From assembly GCF_050699935.1 (NCBI RefSeq), contig NZ_JBOHGB010000002.1, positions 62,001 through 126,000 of the forward strand: a stretch of 64,000 nucleotides of DNA, given 5' to 3'. The stretch comes from Actinophytocola sp050699935 (lineage in GTDB: Bacteria; Actinomycetota; Actinomycetes; Mycobacteriales; Pseudonocardiaceae). The number at the start of each line of letters is the position of its first letter. The first letter of the stretch is position 1. Of this stretch, positions 51,301 to 60,654 are shown piece by piece. The position numbers and the translations under genes are program-made. Under the pieces are notes generated by a model. It saw nothing but the letters and a program-made list of their open reading frames with translations, had not been told where the DNA came from and made no database searches.

Positions 51301-52803
51301 GGCCGCTCCCGCAGGTCGCGCAGCCGCAGGCGGGACAGTGGGTACCAGCGGTAGCCGCCGACGCGGGCGGTGGTGCCGAACACGAACATCTGCTCGGCGA
51401 GCGGCACCCACGGCTGGTCCGCCGCCGCGATTCGCTGCACCTCGGCGAGCAGCGTGCGGACGCGGTCGTCGTCGAGCTCGCCGAGGCTCTCGTCGAGCCG
51501 CGCCGCGATCGCGTCGGAGTGGTAGCCGGTGAAGTCGAACACCCCGCCGAGCGGCGGGTTCACGTCGTGGCCCAGCGCGTAGCGGCCGTCGATCGTGATC
51601 GGCCCATCGGACTCGAGGTACATCGGCATGTCGCGGGCGATGCGCCGCAAGCTGTGGTCCGCGCCGTCGATGAGCACAGGCTTGACCGCGATGCCGGCCG
51701 CCTCGAGACCGTCGGCGACGATCGCGGCGGTCCGGGCGAACTGCGACAGCTCGTCGTGAAAGTAGAACTCGATCTCCGGCAGGTCGCCCAGCTCCGCGAC
51801 GGCCCGCCGCGCCGCGTCCGGGTCGTACCGGATCAGATCCGGGACCTCGGCGAAGCCCGACACGGTGCGGTTGAGGACGCTGTCCATGGTCCGGGCGTTG
51901 CCGAGATAGCCGTCCCGCACGATCCGCTCGTACGGGATTGCGGCAGCCACGGCGCGGCGGAGGCGCAGGTCGGTCAGCGGCTCGGTGGTGACGTTCAGGC
52001 CCAGCTTCGTCTGCCAGGTCGTCGGCACGGCGTGCACCCGGACGTCGCCGTACTCGCCCGCCCGGGTGTCGAGATCGGTCGCGACGTCGACGTCCCCAGC
52101 CCGCAGCGCGGCGAAGCGCTCGCCGGCGTCGCGGATGGCGACATACTCGACGCGGTCGAACGGGCGCACGCCGAGCCGATACTTCTCGTTGGCCCGCAAC
52201 ACGACCGAGGACGCGGTGCACTCCTCCACCGTGTACGGCCCGAAGCCCGCGCTGTGCGTGCGCAGCCAGTCCAGCGCCCACGGGTCGTCGGCCGTGGCAT
52301 GGCGGCGGGCCTCGGTGCTGTCGAAGATCGTCGGCACGATCACCGTGAGCAGGTGCGGCAGGATCGTGGTCGGGGCGGGTAGGTCGAACACGACCTGGTA
52401 GCGCCCAGTGGCGCGGATGTGAGCGCGGGCGTCCGCCGCCGAGTACAGCGCGAGGTTGCGCGCGATCCAGGCGCCGATGGAGCCGACGCCGATCGAACGT
52501 TCCCACGCCCAGCACACGTCCTCGGCGGTCAGCTCGTTGCCGAACGGGCTGCGGATGCCTTTCGGCAGGTCGAGGGTGTAGGTGCGGCCGTCGGCCGAGC
52601 GACGCCACGCGGACGCGACCAGCGGCTCGAGGCGCAGCGACCCCGGTGCCCCGGCGTGCTCCGGCGCGGCACCCGCGTAGCCGAGCAGCGGCTCGTACAG
52701 CTGCAGGTGCGCGTCGATGTTCTCCCACTGCAGGCAGGCGAAGCGGCTGGTCGCGGTCCAGCACGCTCGGCAGCACGGAGCATCCGATTCGCAGCACCGC
52801 CAT
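51297..52803 (-). CDS. SBP_bac_5 family binding protein, frameshifted near the N-terminus
   Basis: A ~500-aa oligopeptide/nickel-type (family 5) binding-fold protein. The ATG at 52803 has AGGGAG 6 nt upstream and encodes MAVLRIGCSVLPSVLD. The frame then needs a shift near 52755 to reach SRFACLQWENIDAHLQLYEP, from which it is open to the end with family features such as LTAEDVCWAWERSI and LGLNVTTEPLTDLRLRRAVA. One extra or two missing bases explain it. There is no signal peptide or lipobox in either frame and no ABC permease nearby, so even the repaired protein seems cytosolic. It is the first gene of the P450 operon, divergent from IclR. Confidence 0.75.
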
Positions 52804-52955
52804 CCGAATCTCCCTACTTGACCTTCACTATCTGACACAAGTTGTCATACCTGAACTACAGGCACCATAAGTCGCCATCCGGGGGCAGTCAACGTCCGAC
52901 CTGCGCAGTCCAGAGTGGAGTAGACAGCTCAGCCGGGATACCGACAGTGAGCCTG

Positions 52956-52984
52956 TTGACGATTGTTTAACGCTCCCCTACGGT
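52956..52984 (+). promoter_or_regulatory. Promoter of the IclR gene, leaderless transcript
   Basis: TTGACG (52956-52961), a 17-nt spacer, and TACGGT (52979-52984) form a good sigma-70-type promoter. The expected start point, about 7 nt after the -10 box, is the A of the ATG at 52991. No ribosome-binding site precedes that ATG, so the mRNA is probably leaderless. Confidence 0.6.
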
Positions 52985-52990
52985 TCGTTC

Positions 52991-53791
52991 ATGAATAGTG
53001 ACGAACACCGTCACATAGTGGCAGGAAAGCCAGGCGCGCAAACCGCCCGCCGAGCACTTGACCTGTTGGTCTCCCTGGTCGATGCGGCAGAACCGCAAAG
53101 CCTCGACGAGCTCGCTCAGCACACCGGCATCCAGTACTCCGCCGCCTACCGGCTGCTGAAGATGCTGGAGGAACAGGAGTTCGTGCTTCGTGACTCGGAC
53201 AAGCGCTACAGCGCGGGCAGCGCATTGATCACGCTGGCGGCCAAGATCCTGCGCCAGCTCGACGTGCGCAACGCGGCGACCGACACGCTCGCGACGATCG
53301 CCGAGCAGACCAATGAGACCGTCACCCTGCACGTCCGGCGCCACCAGCGCCGGATCTGCGTTGACGGGGTGGAGAGCCGCCAGGCCGTGCGCCGCGTGGT
53401 CCAACTCGGGGAGAACCTGGCGCTCTACGCCGGACCAACCGGAAAGGTGATCCTCGCGTTCGTGTCCGAGGCCGAGCGCCGGGCGATCCTGCACCAGGCC
53501 GGCGAGGTGGGCGAGGACCTCGAGTTCATCGGCACCCAGCTCGACGAGGTCCGCCAGAAGGGCTACCTCGCGACCCTCAGCGACCGGACCGCCGGCGTCG
53601 GGGGATTGTCGGTGCCGATCTTCCATCCGACCGGGGTCGTGGGCGCGATCACGGTGTCGGGCCCGGAGTCCCGCTGGCACCGCAAGCACATGGAGGCCTA
53701 CGGGTCAACGCTGGTCGAGCACGCGGCGGCCGTGTCCACGGCCCTGGCCGGGCAGATGCCCGCGTTTGGCGCCGCCCAGCTGGCGACCTGA
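52991..53791 (+). CDS. IclR family transcriptional regulator
   Basis: A 266-aa regulator with an N-terminal winged helix (TARRALDLLVSLVDAAEPQS, AQHTGIQYSAAYRLLKMLEE) and a C-terminal GAF-like effector domain (YAGPTGKVILAFVSEAERRA, GYLATLSDRTAGVGGLSVPI, GAITVSGPESRW). IclR proteins sense small aromatic or organic acids. It is divergent from the P450 operon and upstream of the cupin/TRAP/hydantoinase operon in the same direction, so it could control either. Its transcript seems leaderless. Confidence 0.92.
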   Translation: MNSDEHRHIVAGKPGAQTARRALDLLVSLVDAAEPQSLDELAQHTGIQYSAAYRLLKMLEEQEFVLRDSDKRYSAGSALITLAAKILRQLDVRNAATDTLATIAEQTNETVTLHVRRHQRRICVDGVESRQAVRRVVQLGENLALYAGPTGKVILAFVSEAERRAILHQAGEVGEDLEFIGTQLDEVRQKGYLATLSDRTAGVGGLSVPIFHPTGVVGAITVSGPESRWHRKHMEAYGSTLVEHAAAVSTALAGQMPAFGAAQLAT

Positions 53792-53812
53792 CAGACCGAT
53801 CGGAGCAGGCGA

Positions 53813-54595
53813 ATGTGGAAACGCGGCGAGGTCGACTTCGTCCAAACGCGACAGCTCGCGTGGGAGCGGGTCCCGGACGGACTGTTCTGTGCCGGAGAGA
53901 CCCGCAAGGTGCTCAGCGCCGATCCTGAGCACGGCGCGTGCACCTGGCTGGTACAGCTGCGCAACCGCCACGAGGGCACGCTGCCCGCGGGCGCCGACGT
54001 GTACGTGCTGGAGGGCGCGGGCACGCTCAACGGGATCACACTCGAGCCGGACGGTTACGTGTTCCTGCCGCGGGGAGCTCGGTTCTCGCTCGCGCCGGAC
54101 ATCGGGCCGCTGATCCTCTACATCGCCTTCTTCGGTGAGCCGGAGGTCTCGGCGGAGGCCGGGACGGACAACGCGGTCGCCGTCGGCACCGCGGACGGCA
54201 CGTGGGTCTCGCCCACCTGGACCGAGGGCGACACGCTGCAGTTCGGCGCGTTCGTGAAGGTGCTGCGCAGCGACTCGCTAGGCGAGGCCTACGTGACGTT
54301 CATGCGGCCCGGCTGGTCGAGCCCGCTGGAGGAGAGGCACCCCAACTACGAGGAGTCCTTCCGCATCTACGGCGACCTGATGCAGGGTGCGCGCGGCCTG
54401 ATGCACGCGGGCGCGTACTCCTTCCGCGGCCCGGGAATCTGGCACGCGCCGCTCTACACCCGCACCGGGACCATGTCGTTCATCCGGACCAGTGGGCCGA
54501 CCGTCACCGACTACCACGAGCCCACCGGAGACCGCAGCTGTGCCGCGCTGGTGGCCCGCACCTACCGCCAGTTCCCCGCCCCGAGCGTGTCCTGA
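53813..54595 (+). CDS. Cupin-fold protein
   Basis: A 260-aa bicupin-like protein. The first half has cupin turns (VQLRNRHEGTLPAGADVYVL and PDGYVFLPRGARFSLAPD); the second contains RPGWSSPLEERHPNYEESFR and RGPGIWHAP, where His and Glu residues could bind metal. Similar DUF4437-type proteins accompany small-molecule catabolic operons without a known reaction. It lies 21 nt after the IclR stop and 13 nt before the TRAP permease gene. Isomerase, lyase or oxygenase activity is possible; none can be chosen. Confidence 0.78.
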   Translation: MWKRGEVDFVQTRQLAWERVPDGLFCAGETRKVLSADPEHGACTWLVQLRNRHEGTLPAGADVYVLEGAGTLNGITLEPDGYVFLPRGARFSLAPDIGPLILYIAFFGEPEVSAEAGTDNAVAVGTADGTWVSPTWTEGDTLQFGAFVKVLRSDSLGEAYVTFMRPGWSSPLEERHPNYEESFRIYGDLMQGARGLMHAGAYSFRGPGIWHAPLYTRTGTMSFIRTSGPTVTDYHEPTGDRSCAALVARTYRQFPAPSVS

Positions 54596-54608
54596 GAGTG
54601 GGTGCGGC

Positions 54609-56507
54609 GTGAAATCGACAGTCAAGGCACCGGACCACCAGCCGTCCGAGCGCGACGCGTCACCCGCCGAGAGCGCCGACGGGCCGCACAGCCCGCTGCG
54701 CTGGCTCGACCAGGTGGCCGAGGCGATCCTCGGCGTGGCGATCCTCGCCGAGCTGGTGCTGCTGTTCGGCAACACGATCGCCCGCTGGATCGGTGGCCGG
54801 GAGTATGCGTGGACCTACGAGGTCGCGCAGCTGGCGCTCACCATCATGATGTTCGTCGGCGGGCCGGTCGCCTACCGGCACGGGCTGCATATCGCGGTAC
54901 GGGTGCTGCTCGACCGGCTGCCCGAGCGCGTGCGCCTGGTCTGCGAGAGTGTGTCGAACTGGCTGCTGGTCGCGATCGGCGTCGTCGGCACGGTCATCTC
55001 GATTCCGGTGCTCGTCGACGAGTGGACGGTGCAGACCCAGTTGCTCGGCTGGCCGCAGGCGGTGTTCATCGTGCCGGCCACGGTCGGCATGGCGATGATT
55101 GCGGTGTTCGGCCTCGAGCGCGCGTGGCAGGGCCTCGCCTCACTACGGGTCGGTGTGCCGGTGGCCGTCGTGGTCGTGCTGGTCGCCAACACGCGCGAGC
55201 TGTGGGTCTACAACATCACGCTGACGGCGCTGCTGGTGGCCTCGCTCGTCGTGTTCGTCGCCCTGCTGCTCATCGGCACGCCGATCGCGTTCGTGCTGGC
55301 GGCCGTGCCGATCACCTACCTGTTCCTCACCGGGGCAGCGCCGACGTCCACCGTCATCCTGCGCATGGAGGACAGCACCCAGGACATCGTGCTGCTCGCG
55401 ATCCCGTTCTTCATCCTCGCCGGGTCCCTCATGTCGACCGGCGGCCTCGCCAGCCGCCTGTCCCGGCTCGTCCACTCGCTCGTCGGGCACTTCCGGGGCG
55501 GCCTGTACTACGTGGTCGTCATATTCATGTTCCTGTTCTCCGGGCTGTCCGGCTCGAAGGCCGCGGACATGGCCGCGGTCGGCCGGACGCTCAGCGACCC
55601 GCTCGACCGCGCGGGTTACGACCGGCGGGAGGCGACCGCGTGCCTCGCGGCGTCCGGCGCCATGTACGAAACGATCCCGCCGAGTATCGCGCTGCTGGTG
55701 CTGGGCTCGGTGACGGGGCTGTCGATCTCCTCGCTCTTCCTCGCCGGCATCGTCCCGGCCGCCGTACTCGCCATCGTCATGATGACCGTGATCTTCCTGC
55801 GGGTGCGCCACTCCGGCATGCCGAAGCTGGCCCGGCCGTCCTGGCGAGAGCGCGGTGGCGCGGTGTGGACGGGCATCCCCGCGCTGCTGCTGCCGGTGAT
55901 CCTCATCGGCGGCATCCTCGGCGGGATCGGCTCCCCCACCGAGGTGTCGTCGTTCGGCGTGATCTACGGGCTGCTCGCCGGCCTGGTCCTGGAACGGAAG
56001 GCGACGCTGCGTGGGTTTTGGTCCTCGGTCAAGGAAACCGCCGCACTGACAGGCATGATCCTGTTCGTCGTCAGCGCGGCCAGCTCGTTCGCCTGGATCC
56101 TGACGATCTCCGGCGTGCCCCAGGCACTCGGCTCCGTCGTATCCAGCCTTGACGGCCACCCGACGATCTTCGTCCTGTTGTCCGTGGTGCTGCTGGTGAT
56201 CATGGGGGCCGTCCTCGAAGGACTGCCCGCGATCATCATCTTCGCTCCCCTGCTGATCCCGGTCGCCACCGCCATGGGGATCGACCCGCTGCACTACGGG
56301 ATCGTCCTCGTGCTCGCGATGGGACTCGGGTTCTTCATGCCCGGCGTCGGCGTCGGCTCCTACATCGCCTGCGGCATCATGCGCACCGATATCGAGTCGG
56401 TGTCCAAGCCGCTGCTTCGTTACGAGGTGGCCCTGTTCGTCGGCCTCCTTCTCCTCGCTCTCGTCCCGGTGATCACGCTCGCCCTGCCGCGGCTGGTGCT
56501 GGGCTGA
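54609..56507 (+). CDS. dctQM: TRAP transporter permease, fused small and large subunits (DctQM)
   Basis: A 632-aa membrane protein of the same fused design as the one at 8957-10852: DctQ-like helices in residues 35-185 (LFGNTIARWIGGREYAWTYE, GPVAYRHGLHIAVRVLLD), then a DctM domain (LAIPFFILAGSLMSTGGLAS, LSGSKAADMAAVGRTLSDPL, ETIPPSIALLVLGSVTGLSI, EGLPAIIIFAPLLIP). GTG start at 54609 with a weak GAGAGTGGG site. The binding protein follows directly, unlike the first system where it precedes. Confidence 0.92.
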   Translation: MKSTVKAPDHQPSERDASPAESADGPHSPLRWLDQVAEAILGVAILAELVLLFGNTIARWIGGREYAWTYEVAQLALTIMMFVGGPVAYRHGLHIAVRVLLDRLPERVRLVCESVSNWLLVAIGVVGTVISIPVLVDEWTVQTQLLGWPQAVFIVPATVGMAMIAVFGLERAWQGLASLRVGVPVAVVVVLVANTRELWVYNITLTALLVASLVVFVALLLIGTPIAFVLAAVPITYLFLTGAAPTSTVILRMEDSTQDIVLLAIPFFILAGSLMSTGGLASRLSRLVHSLVGHFRGGLYYVVVIFMFLFSGLSGSKAADMAAVGRTLSDPLDRAGYDRREATACLAASGAMYETIPPSIALLVLGSVTGLSISSLFLAGIVPAAVLAIVMMTVIFLRVRHSGMPKLARPSWRERGGAVWTGIPALLLPVILIGGILGGIGSPTEVSSFGVIYGLLAGLVLERKATLRGFWSSVKETAALTGMILFVVSAASSFAWILTISGVPQALGSVVSSLDGHPTIFVLLSVVLLVIMGAVLEGLPAIIIFAPLLIPVATAMGIDPLHYGIVLVLAMGLGFFMPGVGVGSYIACGIMRTDIESVSKPLLRYEVALFVGLLLLALVPVITLALPRLVLG

Positions 56508-56533
56508 ACCGCCCACATTTCGGAGGTATGGAC

Positions 56534-57586
56534 ATGACAACACAACTCGCGCGGCGCCGGATCGCCGGCCTACTCGCCTGTGTCTCGATCACCGCGATGG
56601 TGGCGACCGCGTGTAGCGGGGCGACGCCTACCCGCGACTCGAGCGGCTCAGGAGGCGACGGTCAGGCGGTAACGCTGCGCCTCGCGAGCGCGTTGCCGGA
56701 CACGGACTCCACGACGGTCGCGTTGAAGGAGGCCGCGAAGACCATCCACGACGAGACCCAGGGCCGGGTCACGCTGCAGATCTTCCCCAACGGCCAGCTC
56801 GGCACCGTGAGCGGCACGTTCGACCAGCTCCGCAGTGGCAGCGTCGACATGATCATCCAGAACCCGTCGAACACCGCGGCACTGCTGCCCGAGGTCGGCG
56901 TGTTCGCCGCGCCGTACCTGTTCAGCTCCAACGAAGGCGCGTACCAGGCCTGGCAGAGCGACGCGGGCCAGCAGATCGTCGCGGACTTCAAGAACAAGCT
57001 CGGCCTGGTGGCGTTCCCGCCGTGGAACTTCGGCACGTGGCAGATCTACACGGCGAGGAAGGCGGTCAACTCCTGCGCCGACATGAAGGGCCTGAAGATG
57101 CGGGTGCCGCCGTCGCCGATCCTCAGCAAGTTCTTGTCCGGGTGCGGCGCCAACCCGGTGCAGATGGACGTCTCGCAGGCGTTCCTCGGGCTGCAGACCG
57201 GTTCGGTCAGTGGGCTGCCGCTGCCGCTGAACACCATCACCGGGTTCAACTTCCAGCAGCTCGTGACTGATGCGTCGATGGTGAACTTCCTGCATGACGT
57301 GATCAACCCGATCATCAGCCAGAAGTCTTGGGACAAGGTGTCCGAGGAGGACCAGAAGGTGTTCACCGACGCGATGGAGCAGGCGCGCAACGCCAACAAC
57401 GATCTGCTGGCCGAGGCGGAGACCACGGCGCGGCAGAAGCTCCTCGACGCCGGGGTCGAGATCCAGGAGCACCCGGACATCACGCAGTTCAAGCAGGCGG
57501 CGGAGCGCACCATCGAGAGCTTCGTCGACCAGTGGGGCGGCCAGGAGCGCATCGACGCGCTCCGCGAGGCCGGCAACGCGTCCTGA
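56534..57586 (+). CDS. dctP: TRAP transporter solute-binding lipoprotein (DctP family)
   Basis: A 350-aa binding lipoprotein: signal ARRRIAGLLACVSITAMVATAC with lipobox Cys27, then LQIFPNGQLGTVSGTFDQLR and MKGLKMRVPPSPILSKFLSG, holding the carboxylate-contact Arg. The ATG at 56534 is used because the GGAGGT site abuts the ATG at 56528 with no spacing but is 7 nt from this one. It recruits a carboxylate-containing solute for the fused permease upstream. Confidence 0.92.
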   Translation: MTTQLARRRIAGLLACVSITAMVATACSGATPTRDSSGSGGDGQAVTLRLASALPDTDSTTVALKEAAKTIHDETQGRVTLQIFPNGQLGTVSGTFDQLRSGSVDMIIQNPSNTAALLPEVGVFAAPYLFSSNEGAYQAWQSDAGQQIVADFKNKLGLVAFPPWNFGTWQIYTARKAVNSCADMKGLKMRVPPSPILSKFLSGCGANPVQMDVSQAFLGLQTGSVSGLPLPLNTITGFNFQQLVTDASMVNFLHDVINPIISQKSWDKVSEEDQKVFTDAMEQARNANNDLLAEAETTARQKLLDAGVEIQEHPDITQFKQAAERTIESFVDQWGGQERIDALREAGNAS

Positions 57587-57603
57587 GCAGGAGGAGACCA
57601 CGA

Positions 57604-59004
57604 ATGGCCGAGGTCGATCTGAGAATCGCCGGGGGCAAGGTTTTCCTGCCCAGCAGCGGGTTGTCTGATGTGGACATACTGGTGCGGGGCGAGGTGATCA
57701 CCGGTCTGGTGGGCCGGGACTTCGCCACACCCGGGGCCGAGGTGCTGGACGCGGGCGGCGCGTGGGTGCTGCCCGGCGCCATCGACGCGCACGTCCACCT
57801 GGGTAAGGACATCACGGTGCCGCAGGACACCGAGGACGCGAGCCTCGAGTCGCACGCCGCCGCGCTCGGCGGGGTCACCTCGCAGCTCGGCTACCTGATG
57901 ATGCCGGTGCCCTACACCGAGGTGTTCGAGCAGGCCAGGTCGGTGATGACCAACTCGATCATCGACTACGGCTTTCACTTCTGCCTGGTCACACCGGAAC
58001 AGGTGGCCCAGATTCCGGTCTACATCAAGGAGTTCGGCGTCTCGTCGTTCAAGTTCTTCATGAACTTCCGCGGCAACGAAGGCGCCTATCTCAGCCTGCC
58101 CGGCAACGACGACGGGTTCCTCTACGACCTGCTGCGGACGGTCGCCGAGAACGGCGCGATGGCCAACCCGCACGCGGAGAACATCGAGATCGTGTGGCGG
58201 CTGCGCGAGCAGGGCTTCGCTCCCGACCTGCCGCCGCTGCGCCTGTGGTACGAGACGCGGCCGCCGTTCGTCGAGGCCGAGGCCGAGCAGCGGGTCGCCT
58301 ACCTGTCCCGTGTCCTCGGCGCGTCGATGTACGCCGTTCACGTGACGTGCGGCGAGGCGCTCGACGTCCTGCTGCGCGAGAAGCAGCGCTACGACAACAT
58401 CTTCGTCGAGACCTGCCCGCACTACCTGACCCACGACGTCGACTCACCGGTCGGACTGTTCGGCAAGGTCAACCCGCCGCTTCGCGAGCGCACGGACTCC
58501 GACGCGCTGTGGGCGGCGCTGCGCGACGGGTGGATCGACGTCGTCGGTTCGGACCACGTACCGAGGCACTTCTCCAAGAAGGCGCCGGACATCTGGAAGG
58601 CCACCGCCGGGTTCCCGGGCCTGCAGACGCTGCTGCCGGTGACCATCGACGGGGCCACCCGGCGCAACATCCCACTCGCGTCCGTCGTGCGGGCCACCGC
58701 GGAGCGGCCGGCGCAACTGTTCGGCATGTACCCGCGCAAGGGCGTGATCGCGGTGGGCTCCGACGCCGACCTCGCGATCGTCGACCCGACCGCCGCAATG
58801 ACTGTCGCGCGCGAGGACCAGGCGAGCGGGGGCGGCTACTCGATCTGGGAGGGCCACGAGCTGAGCTGCTCGGTGCGGCACACGGTCAATCGCGGCACGG
58901 TGCTGGTCCGGGACGGCAAGCTCACCGGCTCCGGCGCCGGGCAGTACCTGTCCCGCCCGGTCAGCGGCGCGGCCGCGCTCGAGTCGGCGAGGGTGGACCG
59001 ATGA
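57604..59004 (+). CDS. Hydantoinase/dihydropyrimidinase-like amidohydrolase
   Basis: A 466-aa cyclic amidohydrolase with a complete binuclear site: H63 and H65 in IDAHVHLG, Lys150 in SSFKFFMNF as the carbamylated ligand, H190 in ANPHAEN, H246 in AVHVTCG and D317 in VVGSDHVPR. It would open a hydantoin- or dihydropyrimidine-type ring to an N-carbamoyl acid. AGGAGGAG precedes the ATG at 57604. The stop overlaps the next gene, an isochorismatase-fold hydrolase able to cleave N-carbamoyl groups, which supports a two-step ureide pathway fed by the TRAP transporter. Confidence 0.9.
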   Translation: MAEVDLRIAGGKVFLPSSGLSDVDILVRGEVITGLVGRDFATPGAEVLDAGGAWVLPGAIDAHVHLGKDITVPQDTEDASLESHAAALGGVTSQLGYLMMPVPYTEVFEQARSVMTNSIIDYGFHFCLVTPEQVAQIPVYIKEFGVSSFKFFMNFRGNEGAYLSLPGNDDGFLYDLLRTVAENGAMANPHAENIEIVWRLREQGFAPDLPPLRLWYETRPPFVEAEAEQRVAYLSRVLGASMYAVHVTCGEALDVLLREKQRYDNIFVETCPHYLTHDVDSPVGLFGKVNPPLRERTDSDALWAALRDGWIDVVGSDHVPRHFSKKAPDIWKATAGFPGLQTLLPVTIDGATRRNIPLASVVRATAERPAQLFGMYPRKGVIAVGSDADLAIVDPTAAMTVAREDQASGGGYSIWEGHELSCSVRHTVNRGTVLVRDGKLTGSGAGQYLSRPVSGAAALESARVDR

Positions 59005-59678
59005 ACGCACCCTGGACACCCGCGGTCGACGCGGAGGTCGAGCGCCGGTACGCCGCCGCCGGGTTCGGCAGGCCGATCGGGCTGGGCGAGCGGCCAGCCC
59101 TGCTAGTGATCGATGTCCAGTACCGCACCGTCGGGAACACACCGAAGCCGTTCGACGAGGCGCTCGGGGACTACACCACGGCATGCGGCAAGGTCGGCTG
59201 GGACGCGGTCGCAAACATCACGCCGGTCGTAGCGCTCTTCCGCGAGCGCGGCTGGCCGGTGATCTACCCGCACGTGGCGCCGAAAGGCGCCCACGACGCG
59301 GGCAGGCTGGGTGCGAAGGTGCCGGCGATCATGGACATCCCCGCGAAGGGCTACGAATTCGTAGCGGACATCGCGCCCACCGAGTCCGACCTGCTGATCC
59401 CGAAGAAGCACCCGAGCGCCTTCTTCGCCACTCCCCTGGTCAGCCACCTCGTCGACCTGGGCGTCGACACCCTGGTGATCACCGGTTGCACGACGAGCGG
59501 GTGCATCCGGTCCTCGACCGTGGACGCGTTCGCGTACAACTTCCGGGTCCTGGTGCCGCACGACGCCTGCTACGACCGCGCCGAGGTGATCCACCAAGTC
59601 AACCTGTTCGACATCGGCCAGAAGTACGCCGACGTGATGAGCACCGCGGAGGCCATCGAGACGCTGCGCTCCACCTAA
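59001..59678 (+). CDS. Isochorismatase-fold cysteine hydrolase (N-carbamoylsarcosine amidase-like)
   Basis: A 225-aa hydrolase with the Asp-Lys-Cys triad: D38 in LLVIDVQYRT, Lys135/136 in LIPKKHPSAFF, and the nucleophile Cys168 in ITGCTTSGCIRSS. The TSGC form is that of N-carbamoylsarcosine amidohydrolase and relatives, which release ammonia and CO2 from an N-carbamoyl amino acid. It follows the hydantoinase-like gene with an ATGA overlap and would complete ring opening to the free amino acid. The exact substrate (N-carbamoylsarcosine, another ureido acid, or a simple amide) is not determined. Confidence 0.88.
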   Translation: MNAPWTPAVDAEVERRYAAAGFGRPIGLGERPALLVIDVQYRTVGNTPKPFDEALGDYTTACGKVGWDAVANITPVVALFRERGWPVIYPHVAPKGAHDAGRLGAKVPAIMDIPAKGYEFVADIAPTESDLLIPKKHPSAFFATPLVSHLVDLGVDTLVITGCTTSGCIRSSTVDAFAYNFRVLVPHDACYDRAEVIHQVNLFDIGQKYADVMSTAEAIETLRST

Positions 59679-59754
59679 GCATGTGAGTCCGAGTCGACAT
59701 CAAGCGCGACCGGGTGTCGACCCGCACGGCCACAAAAGCCAAGCGAACCATGTA

Positions 59755-59907
59755 ATGCGGGCCAGCGCCGAGGCCACGACACAGACCCGGCAGCGAATCC
59801 TGCGTGCCGCGTTCGATCTGTCCATGGAGAAGATGCCAGACAACCTCGATGGCGCCGTGCCTTCGCTCTCCCTGACGATCTTCCCAACTCGGGCCACGCC
59901 CGCCTAG
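59755..59907 (+). pseudogene. TetR-family regulator remnant (N-terminal end)
   Basis: A 50-codon frame beginning MRASAEATTQTRQRILRAAF and DLSMEKMPDNL matches only the first helix of a TetR regulator, then turns to unrelated residues and stops. The rest of the DNA-binding domain is missing. Confidence 0.5.
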
Positions 59908-60439
59908 ATCCCGGTCTCCAGGGACTCCTCCACACAACGGGGCTTGGCACCGTTCGACCCCGTCGATAGGGGTCAGTTCTCAGGCGTCGCCAACAACGTC
60001 AAAACTCCCAGGTGGTAGCCCTGGCCGTCCAACCTTGACACGGTAGTGGTCAGTGGGCCCCGAACTGAGACTGGACGTGCACGGCCATCACGTCCAGTCC
60101 GTAGCACTCGGTGCGGCTGTCGGTGCGGTTCAGCGAGTGAATGCGGCTGATCGGGGACCGGTCACCCACCACACGGCCCCACCGTCGACCCGCGCACAAC
60201 ATGCCCACGAGCACCCAACGACCGGCCTGGGGACATCGCCGCATCCCGACCGTGCAGACTAACGACTTCGACCTGGGTCCTCGCCGCCGGAGTGGCGAGG
60301 AACTCGCTGATCGGGCCGATGTCGTTGGAACATCACCGCGGCGGAGTACGTGGCGCAATCGGTGCGGCGATGGCGCGGGTCGCGCTTCGCCGAACTCCGG
60401 GACGACCATGCAATCCCGACAGCGGCGCGGCGGGCTCGG
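59908..60439. other. Gene-free stretch
   Basis: No gene, RNA or clear regulatory element was recognised. Open frames on both strands are Arg/Pro-rich composition artefacts. It joins the debris that follows. Confidence 0.4.
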
Positions 60440-60640
60440 GAACCGCAGATACACCACCTCACCCACCATTGCGGGCACGGCGTTGCCCCTCACTCCACGG
60501 TCACCGTGACGTGGTACCGCACGGAGCCGTCATCCGACCTCGGGCTCGAACGATTCGACCATGCAGACGAGTCTCCGAACCGACCGGCACCGGTGAGGTG
60601 AGGTGCAGTCGTTCCAAGCCGTAGTTGACGCCGAATCTCG
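60440..60640 (-). pseudogene. Hotdog/MaoC-type hydratase remnant
   Basis: Reverse-strand pieces read FGVNYGLERLHLTSPVPVGS, then in other frames DGSVRYHVTVTVE and VRGNAVPAMVGEVVYLRF, the C-terminal order of a MaoC-like hydratase (NYGL, PVPVGS, RVTVE, P-A-x-V-x-E-V). Two frame changes and the missing N-terminal half mark it as dead. Confidence 0.5.
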
Positions 60641-60654
60641 CGTCGGCTACCACC

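Noticed and set aside
55143..56543. Reverse-strand open frame over the second TRAP permease
   Set aside because: Highly charged, repetitive Asp/Arg/His/Glu composition typical of antisense to transmembrane coding sequence.
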